Below, piece after piece: positions 43,210 through 51,454 of a DNA stretch of 63,291 nucleotides (position 1 is its first letter; every line of letters starts with the position of its first letter). The stretch lies in the NCBI GenBank assembly GCA_028686345.1, contig JAQUCE010000014.1:1-63291 (forward strand), in the 5' to 3' direction. The notes beneath the pieces were generated by a model. That model was not told the DNA's origin and ran no database searches. It was given only the letters and a program-made list of their open reading frames with translations. This stretch comes from Kiritimatiellia bacterium (GTDB lineage: Bacteria > Verrucomicrobiota > Kiritimatiellia > RFP12 > UBA1067). A program made the translations under genes and the position numbers.

Positions 43210-45719
43210 GGCACACGCACGCGGTAGAAGAGAGCTGGTGCTGAGGAGGGCACGGAGATACTCGTCTCATCAGCGCTCCCGTTGACCTGCCCCTGCAACG
43301 CCCAGCCAAAGGCGCCGGGCACTGCGTTGGTCTCAATCAAATAACTCTGATTGAGAACCGAGATGAAACGCAGCAGAAAATTCCCGGGCAGCCCGCTCGC
43401 CGGCGTAAAGCCGATGATATCCGGGTCTGGAATAACCGGCGGTTGCACGGCGATTGTCACCTGTGAATCGCCAACGGTTGTCACAGTTCCAGAGGGGTAG
43501 AAATTCACTGTTCCGCTCAGCTGGTAACTCCCTTCAGCACCGGTGACCGAATAACTGAATTGAGCAGGAGAAGAGCCTTCCCCGATAAACCGCAAAGTTC
43601 TCGAGCCAGCAAGCCAGGTTGCCGATGCCGGAAAATTGTAAGGTGTCAAGCCAGCTGGAATGGTTTCACGTAAGGTCCAATCCTCTGTGCCCCCAGGGGG
43701 CTTAACTGTGATCACCACATTCGTACCCGTAATTATGCGGGCATTGGAGTAATAAATCTCGGTGAAGGTTGCAGTCAATGAATTTGTCTGCAAATTCAGG
43801 ACAATTGTTGAACTCGGGGCTGCAGGTGCGGCCCAGCCAAAGACCGTTTGATAGATAATGGCATAAACCCCTGTGCGGAGATTCACAACATCGCCGCTGG
43901 TGTGCCAGGTGGAGCCGGCATCAATGCTCCAGGCCACCCCGTTGCTGACCGCTGCTGCTGGCGCAAGGTTCATTGTAATCCAACCCTTAGGTATCGCGGT
44001 CACACTCAGGATGGCGATCTCGCTGACAACCGCGCCGGCGATATTACTGACAACACAGGTTATCTGATCGCCGCTCTGCGCGAGTGTCACACTGTTGAGG
44101 GTAAAGGCGGTGTTGGTCGCTGTTGCGACTGGCTCGGCATTCACATGCCACTGATAGGTAAACGCCTCAACACTCTGCGCCTCAACAGTGAAAATCGCGT
44201 TCTGCTCCTCCTCAACCGAGATTGACTTTGGGTGTGTTACAATAGTGGGCGGATCCGGGATATAACCGAGCCGCTCATATTTAACTAGAAAGCCCAATGC
44301 CTCCGGCGAATCCCACGGATCATGCCATACACTCCGGAAGCCTCCGCTCACCCAATCATCATCTGATAGCGTCAACCCGCCGGCATATAAAGCACCACTC
44401 GTAGCAGCCACGGTCATGGTCTGATCACGCTCCGAGCCGCCGATGTACTGACTCCACAAGCTCTCGCCATTCGTTGCCCCTATCATCATTATGAATCCAT
44501 CGGCCACACCATGGAAGGCATTATCAGAGTTCGGCAGCCAGCCGCCAGCAGAGGTGTAGCCGCCCAGCACCAGCTGGGAGTCGCCGAGCGGCTGGATCGA
44601 GGTCACAGCATCAACCTGATTGGAGCCGTAAAACCTGCTCCAATTAACAATCGGGGTTGATTCATTATCCGTGATTGAAGTGACAAAACCATCTGAGCCA
44701 CCGCCGCCGTAGAGGTTCTGCCGCAGTTTGGAAGACATAAATCCGGAGGAAGAGGTTGTGCCGGCCGCAAAAAGCTGCCCCGAACTTTTTTCTACGGCCA
44801 GGCCGACAACCGAGTCATCCTGGCTGCCCCCCAGATAGGTTGACCATTGATGAGCGCCGTCTGTACTCAGCTTAACAATAAAGCCCGCCTTTTTCAAAGG
44901 AGTAGGCGTTACATTATTGGGGTGGGAAACCCAGTCAGGGGAGCGTGTTTCGCCGCCGACATACAGAAATCCGTTGGTTCCCATGGTACAGGTTAAAGCT
45001 CGATCCTCATTGAAGCCACCAAGGTAATGAACCCAGAGCACTGTTCCGAGCGGTGAAACTTTGACCACACAGGCATCCAGATTGCCCTTCAGCTCTTTGC
45101 CATAGAGGGTGCCCCCCGCCGTATAACCGGCCGCAGTCGGCGTCAGCCCCGTCATGCTGGTATAGCCGATTGCATAAACATTTCCATTGGTATCAACCGT
45201 GGCTGCGTTAAAGGCATTGGTCGTATGGGGCGCGCCGATCACAACCGGATTACTCCAATTAAACGTGCCGTCGGCTTTGGAAAACGAATACAGCGCGGCA
45301 TCCGATCCCCGGTCATAGGTCTCTGGGTGCGATAAACGGGCTGCAGCAAACACCGCTTGTCCATACTGTGCAACCCCATGAACCTCATCATCCTTCCCTG
45401 CACCCACTACGCTATACCACAGCAGTTGACCGGCTGGGCTGATCAGCGCCACAAAAGCATCATTGGCGCCGCCCTCAGGTGGGTACACTATCGCAGATAA
45501 ACCGTCGTCATTATCAATTACTCCGTTAAACGAATACCCGCCAATGTAGACCCTGCCGCTTTCATCAATGGTCGAGGCTGTAACGCTATGGGAGCCGCTG
45601 TTGCCGCCAACATAGGTTGACCACTCCTCCGCCGCGGAAATGGCGGCCATGGTCTGTAAATTACAGAGGCAGAGCAACAAAAAAAGAGATACCAATTGAT
45701 GATAAACTTTGAGTAACAT
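43206..45719 (-). CDS. Secreted beta-propeller (SBBP) and Ig-like repeat protein
   Basis: An 837-residue exported protein. The signal peptide is hydrophobic (LVSLFLLLCLCNLQTMAAISA). Residues 30-470 hold SBBP-type blades, seen as repeated WSTYVGG / DDSVVGLAV / LFAAGTTSSSGF and YIGGSERDQTMTVAATSG. An Ig-like domain follows (PPTIVTHPKSISVEEEQNAI ... GDQITCVVSN), then further beta modules. The last 60 residues form a module ending FYRVRVP, like the end of the subtilase at 59.2 kb. The function is probably cell-surface or matrix binding. TATAAT ends six bases before the ATG with no ribosome site, suggesting a leaderless mRNA. Confidence 0.85.
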   Translation of the reverse strand: MLLKVYHQLVSLFLLLCLCNLQTMAAISAAEEWSTYVGGNSGSHSVTASTIDESGRVYIGGYSFNGVIDNDDGLSAIVYPPEGGANDAFVALISPAGQLLWYSVVGAGKDDEVHGVAQYGQAVFAAARLSHPETYDRGSDAALYSFSKADGTFNWSNPVVIGAPHTTNAFNAATVDTNGNVYAIGYTSMTGLTPTAAGYTAGGTLYGKELKGNLDACVVKVSPLGTVLWVHYLGGFNEDRALTCTMGTNGFLYVGGETRSPDWVSHPNNVTPTPLKKAGFIVKLSTDGAHQWSTYLGGSQDDSVVGLAVEKSSGQLFAAGTTSSSGFMSSKLRQNLYGGGGSDGFVTSITDNESTPIVNWSRFYGSNQVDAVTSIQPLGDSQLVLGGYTSAGGWLPNSDNAFHGVADGFIMMIGATNGESLWSQYIGGSERDQTMTVAATSGALYAGGLTLSDDDWVSGGFRSVWHDPWDSPEALGFLVKYERLGYIPDPPTIVTHPKSISVEEEQNAIFTVEAQSVEAFTYQWHVNAEPVATATNTAFTLNSVTLAQSGDQITCVVSNIAGAVVSEIAILSVTAIPKGWITMNLAPAAAVSNGVAWSIDAGSTWHTSGDVVNLRTGVYAIIYQTVFGWAAPAAPSSTIVLNLQTNSLTATFTEIYYSNARIITGTNVVITVKPPGGTEDWTLRETIPAGLTPYNFPASATWLAGSRTLRFIGEGSSPAQFSYSVTGAEGSYQLSGTVNFYPSGTVTTVGDSQVTIAVQPPVIPDPDIIGFTPASGLPGNFLLRFISVLNQSYLIETNAVPGAFGWALQGQVNGSADETSISVPSSAPALFYRVRVP

Positions 45720-45725
45720 GGCAGC

Positions 45726-45755
45726 ATTATAGCAGTATTAACACCATTGTTACAA
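45726..45755 (-). promoter_or_regulatory. Promoter of the SBBP exoprotein (leaderless)
   Basis: Minus-strand TTGTAA (45750-45755), 18-base spacer and a perfect TATAAT (45726-45731), ending six bases before the ATG at 45719. Confidence 0.55.
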
Positions 45756-45927
45756 CTGACACCTTTAGGCATAGAAATTCTAGTGATGAACGCGCACCTG
45801 TTCAGAAAGCACGCTAAAGGTGAACTACATACCACTTTTAGTACGGTTGACAATACTGTGCGTGGTGCTGGTTGCCGATTTTCATGAGCTGGGTTTTCTT
45901 TCAGGCCACAAACCTAACTTCTTGCCT

Positions 45928-46262
45928 CCCGGGGCTGCGCTTCGCTTGCCCCGGGCTATGGTGAATAAACCCCTTCGGGGTTCTCCAAATTATTTTCACA
46001 GGAAAAAGCAGTGCCTGTCCCTAAGAAAATCTGAGCAAAATAATGGCCAAACTCCAGAGCCGCTCTACCAGCGGCATTTTGCTACAGGCTCATGAAAGGC
46101 GCGCCCTGGGGTGTAGGGTTGCTTCCAGCATGTCCGCCGTAGCCTTGGCGAAGGAGGATGAAGCAATTAGCGTATGCCGGGTGGTTGTTTGTCAAAGGCA
46201 TGCCGTGGGGTTTCTTGATCTTTGTTTGGCTCTGAGAGCCAACCCTACACATTTCAACTTTA
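45928..46262. repeat. Two GC-rich hairpins and a full composite element
   Basis: CCCGGGGC ... GCCCCGGG (45928-45955) and AACCCC-TTC-GGGGTT (45968-45982) are strong hairpins. The roughly 200-bp element follows (about 46060-46262) with GTAG + CCTT-GGCG-AAGG (46139-46154) and minus-strand GTAG + GGTTGGCTC-TCA-GAGCCAA (46226-46248). The 640-bp spacer shows no gene. Confidence 0.8.
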
Positions 46263-46364
46263 ATGAAACCTACAAGTCGCACGATAGGCGCAAGTGCGCT
46301 ACAGGCTGCGCTAGACAACTTTTTGCAAAGAACAATCAGTTGTTTTTTCCAGTCGCCTACGCAG

Positions 46365-47258
46365 CTAACGCAGCGCACCCTTCAACGCCTGAATATGGGC
46401 TGGGGTTGTTCCGCAGCAACCACCGATAATATTGGCACCGGCCGCGATCAGACCGCTTACCTGGCGTGCCATATCTTCCGGCGTTTCAGGAAACTGATCC
46501 ACACCATCAACATTTTTGGGGAGCCCTGCATTGGCGTGCACTAAGATCGGCACCTCCGGAGCAACGGAGCGCATGGCCTTAACAATCTCAACCATCCTCT
46601 CCATGCCGTTACCGCAGTTGGTGCCAATGATATCCGCGCCTGCTGCGATCATCTCAGCAGCGGCCTGTTCAGGGGAAACGCCCATCATGGTACGGTAGTT
46701 GTTGTGCACTGTTTTCTCAAAGGTGAAGGTTGCAATTACTTCGCACCCAGTGTTTTCCTTTGCGGCTTTAACCGCCAGAGTGGCCTCATCCAGGGCACTC
46801 ATGGTTTCAACGCAGATAGCGTCAGCGCCACCTTTTTCAAGTGCGATCACCTGCTCTTTGAAAGCAGCGTAGAGCTCCTCTTCGGTTACATCGCCCATCA
46901 GCAGCATCTTACCGGTTGGTCCGACCGAAGCGATCACCCAACGCTCGCCGCCAGCTTCAACGGCGGCTTCAGCTGAGAGGCAGGCAGCGGCGGTATTGAG
47001 CTCAGCCGCGCGCGTTTCGAGGTTATAGTGCTCCAACTTAAACGAGCTTGCTCCAAAAGTGTTGCTCTGGACCATATCCGCCCCAGCGGCAAAATAAGAT
47101 CTGGCGATCTCTTTCACCTCAGCCGGACGCTCCGCGGACCACAGCTCCGGGCATTCGCCAGGTTTGAGCCCTTTTTTTTGCAGGAAAGTCCCCCACGCTC
47201 CATCCGAGATTAAGACTCTTCCACCTTTGACTGCATCAACCAGTTTTTGTTTTGCCAT
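46365..47258 (-). CDS. Homocysteine S-methyltransferase family protein
   Basis: A stand-alone homocysteine-binding module of the methionine-synthase type, 297 residues. It has ISDGAWGTFLQKKG and MVQSNTFGASSFKL near the N-terminus. The three zinc cysteines are C215 (GTNCGNGME) and C281/C282 (GGCCGTTPAHI). It lacks the folate and cobalamin domains of MetH, so it should work with a separate methyl-carrying corrinoid protein or another donor; the MtaA-like gene at 41.3 kb is a possible functional relative. AGAGGGTGG precedes the ATG. Confidence 0.9.
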   Translation of the reverse strand: MAKQKLVDAVKGGRVLISDGAWGTFLQKKGLKPGECPELWSAERPAEVKEIARSYFAAGADMVQSNTFGASSFKLEHYNLETRAAELNTAAACLSAEAAVEAGGERWVIASVGPTGKMLLMGDVTEEELYAAFKEQVIALEKGGADAICVETMSALDEATLAVKAAKENTGCEVIATFTFEKTVHNNYRTMMGVSPEQAAAEMIAAGADIIGTNCGNGMERMVEIVKAMRSVAPEVPILVHANAGLPKNVDGVDQFPETPEDMARQVSGLIAAGANIIGGCCGTTPAHIQALKGALR

Positions 47259-47306
47259 TAGCCACCCTCTTTATACATTAAGCTTCCAGCTTGAATGAAA
47301 ATGTTT

Positions 47307-47330
47307 TTGCAAGCAAGACGCTTGCACTAC
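47307..47330 (-). repeat. GTAG-headed REP hairpin
   Basis: Minus-strand GTAG + GCAAGC-GTCTT-GCTTGC. An AAGC-TGGAA-GCTT hairpin arm lies at 47279-47292, and the CGCAATAACC end of the MITE-like element follows to about 47372. Confidence 0.75.
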
Positions 47331-47375
47331 TATATTGTCACTTTTACGGTAACCTCGCAATAACCTGCTTTAGCA

Positions 47376-47906
47376 CTACTCCGAAGCGGGGCGCGGCTGC
47401 ATACGCTCGCGCATTGCTTTTTGGCGGGCGCGCATTTTTTCGCGCTCCTCACACATTAATTCAACGACACTGGCGCGTTGCGCTGGTTGTAAATTATCAC
47501 GTATGACCATTAAAACTCTAACCGATAGCTTGGCCTGCTCAGTTCTTAAATTACCAATCTCTTCGGTCAATTTCATCATCTCGCGTCCGTCATCGCCGGG
47601 AGTGGTCAGCACCTTAACAGAGACAATCGCCTGCTTTTTCGAGGCCTCTTCAATATGCTTGTTGATTTCAAACATTTTTTGATCTAGCATTTCAAACTCT
47701 CTTTTTAGGCGCTGCACCTGCTCCGGCGTAATTTTAGCTGCCTGGACGCATCTCTCGCTTAAAATAATTTTCGCAAATCGCAAGCATTGCATTTCACGAT
47801 GCTGCGGAGTGCCGCCAAATCCCCCTTTTCGTTCGCGATTCATCTCCTGCGCAAGCAGCGTGCTCGCAAAGGTGATCATTATAAACAATAATTTCAACTT
47901 TTTCAT
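47376..47906 (-). CDS. Spy/CpxP-like periplasmic protein
   Basis: A 176-residue exported protein with signal peptide MKKLKLLFIMITFASTLLA, cut before QEMNRE. The rest is almost wholly helical with long heptad-like stretches (ITPEQVQRLKREFEMLDQKM and MMKLTEEIGNLRTEQAKLSV) and an LQPAQRASVVELM motif near the end. This is the arrangement of the Spy/CpxP/heavy-metal-resistance (CnrR-type) group, which act as ATP-independent chaperones or metal or stress sensors. The LTxxQ motifs of true Spy are present only as ITPEQ and LQPAQ. An AGGGAA site precedes the ATG. Confidence 0.75.
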   Translation of the reverse strand: MKKLKLLFIMITFASTLLAQEMNRERKGGFGGTPQHREMQCLRFAKIILSERCVQAAKITPEQVQRLKREFEMLDQKMFEINKHIEEASKKQAIVSVKVLTTPGDDGREMMKLTEEIGNLRTEQAKLSVRVLMVIRDNLQPAQRASVVELMCEEREKMRARQKAMRERMQPRPASE

Positions 47907-48471
47907 TTGTTATTCCCTGATAGAAGCCTGTTTTGAGTCATGTTATTTTGTTAAACGACTTATTAACAATAATATTGCCAGCATGTTTATAAAAGAAAAT
48001 AAATTAAATCCATAAAAAAATAAGCTGATCAGACAATATTTTACAATTCTTCAATTTTCATGCCAAAAAAAAACGCTTGTCTTAGCTCCAAATACTTACA
48101 CGTAGATTTTTAATCCAGCCCTTTCTCGAGGTAAATCATTTATTTATAGCAACTTATAGCGTTCTTGGTTCTCAAACCAAGAACCATGATTTATTATCGG
48201 ACAAGTTTTTTAATTTATTTAATTTTAAATTTTATTTGCAATTTTTATTTGCAAATCCCCTAAATCCTTCAAATCAGGGGACTTACACATATGAAACCAA
48301 GCCTGTTGATAACTTGTTGACAGATTGATTATTGTTTTGCCTTGCGGGTTCATATCAAATATTGTTTAACTGTATGTTGTTCTACCAAATAGATAATTGC
48401 TGGAGTGTTGTTAGCAGCGGTTGTCTAATCGTTTTTAAAGTGCATTTTTATCAGTTTATGAAAGTTTTCCA
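47907..48471. other. A+T-rich region upstream of dnaA, possible origin part
   Basis: No gene is visible in 565 bp. The DNA is very A+T-rich. One DnaA-type 9-mer, TGTTGATAA (reverse complement of TTATCAACA), lies at 48304-48312. A perfect 10-bp stem with a 4-base loop lies at 48161-48184 (GTTCTTGGTT-CTCA-AACCAAGAAC), and CCCCT/AGGGG arms at 48257-48280. It may contribute to oriC or regulate dnaA. Confidence 0.5.
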
Positions 48472-49842
48472 ATGAACGCTGTCAATTTATGGTCTAGGGC
48501 CTGCAAACAAATACAGAATATTTTAAATCGTGACACTTACGAGCGATGGATAGAGGTGATTGAACCAGTCTCGCTGGAAAGCAATAACCTCATTTTAAAT
48601 GTGGATAACGATTTTTTAAAAGAGTGGATTAATGATAATTACAAAGATTTTATCATGACATCCCTGATTGCCAGTGGCGCTCCCTCTGATATTCAAATTT
48701 CTTTTTTTGTTAAAACCAATGATTCTTTTGTAGATACTCCCGTTGAAAAGAGCAAGAAAGAGGATTATTCGGCCAGAAAAAATGTTTATAAAGGTAAAGT
48801 TCCTTTGCTCAACAAGAACTTTACCTTTGATAATTTTGTCACAGGTCCCTCAAACAGCTTCGCGCATGCGGCGGCCCTTGGTGTTTGTCAAGCGCCTGGA
48901 CGCGCCTACAACCCGCTTTTCATTTATGGGCAGACCGGTTTGGGAAAAACACATTTGATGCAGGCCATTGGGCAGAAAGTCCTTGCAACCCCTGGCATGA
49001 GTGTGCGTTATGTCACAACCGAAACGCTGCTCAATGAATATGTCGATGCCTTAAAAGACGGTTCCATTGTTAAATTCCGCAATAAATATCGCCGTACCGA
49101 TGTACTGCTGATTGATGACATTCAATTTTTAGGCAAACGCGAGCGATTGCAGGAGGAATTTTTCCATACCTTTAACACCCTCTACGACTCGCACAAACAA
49201 ATCATTATGACCAGTGACCGGCCAACCCGCGACATGCAGGGCATTGTTGAGCCACGGTTAGTTTCACGTTTCGAGTGGGGTTTGGTAACCGAGATTGAAT
49301 CGCCTGATTTTGAAACCCGCCTCGCGATCCTGCGTTATAAGCAATCACTGATGAATGTCTCGGTCTCTGACTACCTGCTCACTTTTATCGCCGAAAACAT
49401 CAAATCAAATGTCCGGGCGCTGGAAGGCGCCTTGAACCGCGCCATCTCTTTTGCCAAAATTAATCCACAGATCAATCTCACCTTGGATAACTTAAGAGTG
49501 CTTTTGAAAGATCAATTGAATAATGAGGTTCAAAAAGACCTCACATTCAGTGAAATTCAAAAAATGGTCGCGGAGTTCTACAATATTAAATTCTCCGACA
49601 TGACCAGCAAGGTACGCACCCGCTCACTGGCTGCTCCCAGACAAGTAGCCATGTTTATCTGTCGTAAGCTGACCCGCGCGTCACTCCCTGAGATCGCTAA
49701 AGCATTTGAAAAAACGCATGCCACAATCATGCATGGCTGTGAAACTGTTCAAAATCGAACGCAGGTCGAGCCTGACCTTTTGGATACAATTCGGGAAATT
49801 ATTCGACAGCTTGGAAAAGAGCCCGAAGAGTACAATATCTAG
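48472..49842 (+). CDS. dnaA: Chromosomal replication initiator DnaA
   Basis: AAA+ protein that opens the origin. The 456-residue protein has domain I (residues 1-80), a short linker, then the ATPase with Walker A GQTGLGKT (153-160), Walker B LLIDDIQFL and sensor segment IIMTSDRP. The C-terminal DNA-binding domain carries the signature LTRASLPEIAKAFEKTHATI followed by HGCETV. Length and motifs are normal. dnaN follows after 309 bp. The surroundings mark the chromosomal origin region. Confidence 0.98.
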   Translation: MNAVNLWSRACKQIQNILNRDTYERWIEVIEPVSLESNNLILNVDNDFLKEWINDNYKDFIMTSLIASGAPSDIQISFFVKTNDSFVDTPVEKSKKEDYSARKNVYKGKVPLLNKNFTFDNFVTGPSNSFAHAAALGVCQAPGRAYNPLFIYGQTGLGKTHLMQAIGQKVLATPGMSVRYVTTETLLNEYVDALKDGSIVKFRNKYRRTDVLLIDDIQFLGKRERLQEEFFHTFNTLYDSHKQIIMTSDRPTRDMQGIVEPRLVSRFEWGLVTEIESPDFETRLAILRYKQSLMNVSVSDYLLTFIAENIKSNVRALEGALNRAISFAKINPQINLTLDNLRVLLKDQLNNEVQKDLTFSEIQKMVAEFYNIKFSDMTSKVRTRSLAAPRQVAMFICRKLTRASLPEIAKAFEKTHATIMHGCETVQNRTQVEPDLLDTIREIIRQLGKEPEEYNI

Positions 49843-50151
49843 CAGTGAATAAGCTGTTGGTATGTTGATCATAGATCTTCAATAAACTTACGATAAATGT
49901 GTGCTTATCAACACCCCGATTTTGAAAAGAGAGTTCTGTTAACATTTACCTTAATCTTATGAACAATGCTATCAACATGAAAAAATTACTGTATTTTATT
50001 AGTTTACAACAACTTACAGAGTTATAGAAGTTATCAACAATACATAATACTGATACTAATCTTTCTTTACTTTAATAACACTATTATCCTAAAATGGTGG
50101 TTCGAACGTAAAAAAGATGGTTTCAACCCATTATGAAAGGAATTTTAAGAA
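49843..50151. other. Candidate oriC segment between dnaA and dnaN
   Basis: A very A+T-rich spacer without a gene. TTATCAACA occurs at 49905-49913 and 50031-50039, with close variants TTATGAACA (49957-49965) and CTATCAACA (49969-49977) and an inverted TGTTGATCA at 49863-49871. These differ from the E. coli box TTATCCACA at one or two positions but are clustered and evenly oriented. This is the best origin candidate in the window. Confidence 0.6.
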
Positions 50152-51246
50152 GTGAAATTTTCCATTGTCCGCTCCACTTTTTTTGAGGCCCTGCAAAAGG
50201 TGCAGAATATTGTTCCCTCCAAGGGAAACTTGCAAATATTATCCAACGCTTTAATTCAAGCTGAAGATAATCAATTATGTATCACCACCACTGACCTTGA
50301 TATGTCGGTGCGTTGCTACATTCCCTGTGAAATTGACCAGCCCGGAAGTGTCACACTGCCAATACGCCGGTTGACCAGCATTATCCGCGAGTTGGATGAC
50401 GGCAGGATTATGATTGAGGTTGACGACAATGATATTGCTTCAATTCAGAGCGGCTCCTCATTTTTTAAAATTTATGGTCTGCCAATTCATGATTTTCCGT
50501 TGATTCCCAATGCGGAAGGTAAGCATTGTTTTAATATTGATCAGGGTGTGTTTCGTGAAATGCTCAGAAAATCGGCTTATGCCGCTTCGCAGGATGAGAC
50601 ACGCATGATTTTAAACGGGGTCTTGCTCTCATTCAAAGATGCTAAATTGACTGTTGTGGCTACAGATGGGCGAAGACTGGCGCTGGTTGAGCATGAGGTC
50701 GAGTTTCCACCTGAGGCTGAATCCGAGGTTGTTCTGCCAACCAAGGCCGTTAGTGAGCTGATGCGTATTCTCAGCAGCGAAGGTGAGTTGAAGATTTACG
50801 TTCAGAATAATCAAATTATATTTGAGCTGCCTAATTCAATCATGAGCAGCAAGGTGATTGATGGCGTTTATCCCAACTACAGACAGGTCATTCCCTCGGG
50901 TTATGATGAAAAAGTGGTGGTGGAACGCGAATTACTGCTCAGCGCGATCAAGCGGGTTGCCTTGATGACCTCTGAAACCTCTGATACAACACGCCTGACC
51001 TTCTCGGCCAACCAATTGACTATCACCACCGCTACCCAGGACATCGGCGAAGGACGAGACACGGTACCCATCAAATACGCTGGCAAAGAAATATCAATTG
51101 TTTTCAAACCCGAGTATGTAATGGACCCATTGAAGAATATTGACGATGATGAGGTGTTCTTTGAGTTAAATGATGGCTTCAGCCCTGCCTTACTCAAATG
51201 TTCATTGCCATTTTTGTATGTATTAATGCCATTAAGGGTCAATTAA
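50152..51246 (+). CDS. dnaN: DNA polymerase III beta subunit (sliding clamp)
   Basis: Ring-shaped processivity clamp, 364 residues in three repeated domains. The start is GTG 50152 with AAAGGA before it. Conserved stretches include ILSNALIQAEDNQLCITTTD, DETRMILNGVLLSF, VVATDGRRLALVEH, DGVYPNYRQVIP and the C-terminal LMPLRVN. It is the second gene of the origin cluster; recF and gyrB, which often follow, are absent here. Confidence 0.97.
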   Translation: MKFSIVRSTFFEALQKVQNIVPSKGNLQILSNALIQAEDNQLCITTTDLDMSVRCYIPCEIDQPGSVTLPIRRLTSIIRELDDGRIMIEVDDNDIASIQSGSSFFKIYGLPIHDFPLIPNAEGKHCFNIDQGVFREMLRKSAYAASQDETRMILNGVLLSFKDAKLTVVATDGRRLALVEHEVEFPPEAESEVVLPTKAVSELMRILSSEGELKIYVQNNQIIFELPNSIMSSKVIDGVYPNYRQVIPSGYDEKVVVERELLLSAIKRVALMTSETSDTTRLTFSANQLTITTATQDIGEGRDTVPIKYAGKEISIVFKPEYVMDPLKNIDDDEVFFELNDGFSPALLKCSLPFLYVLMPLRVN

Positions 51247-51267
51247 TCAAAAAAAGATAAATCAAGG

Positions 51268-51297
51268 TTGATTTTAGTCTCGATTATTTACTATAAT
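51268..51297 (+). promoter_or_regulatory. tRNA-Gln promoter
   Basis: TTGATT (51268-51273), 18-base spacer and a perfect TATAAT (51292-51297), ending 24 bases before the mature tRNA. Confidence 0.65.
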
Positions 51298-51321
51298 GTG
51301 AATTCGTTTTAAGCGAAAAAG

Positions 51322-51395
51322 TGCCTCATAGTGTAACGGTAGCACGACAGACTCTGACTCTGTTTGTCTAGGTTCAAATCCTAGTGAGGCAACCA
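51322..51395 (+). tRNA. tRNA-Gln (anticodon CUG)
   Basis: Acceptor TGCCTCA pairs with TGAGGCA. The anticodon arm is ACAGA-CTCTGAC-TCTGT, giving CUG at 34-36. The T arm is CTAGG-TTCAAAT-CCTAG, and CCA is encoded. 74 bases with a short variable loop. Confidence 0.97.
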
Positions 51396-51454
51396 TTTTT
51401 TGGAATTTAGCTGTACTCTGCTTTTTTTCCATAGCACGAATTTAGGATTTTAGT

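Noticed and set aside
46365..47300. A SAM or cobalamin riboswitch upstream of the homocysteine methyltransferase
   Set aside because: Only about 50 bp separate the start from repeats, with no conserved riboswitch core.
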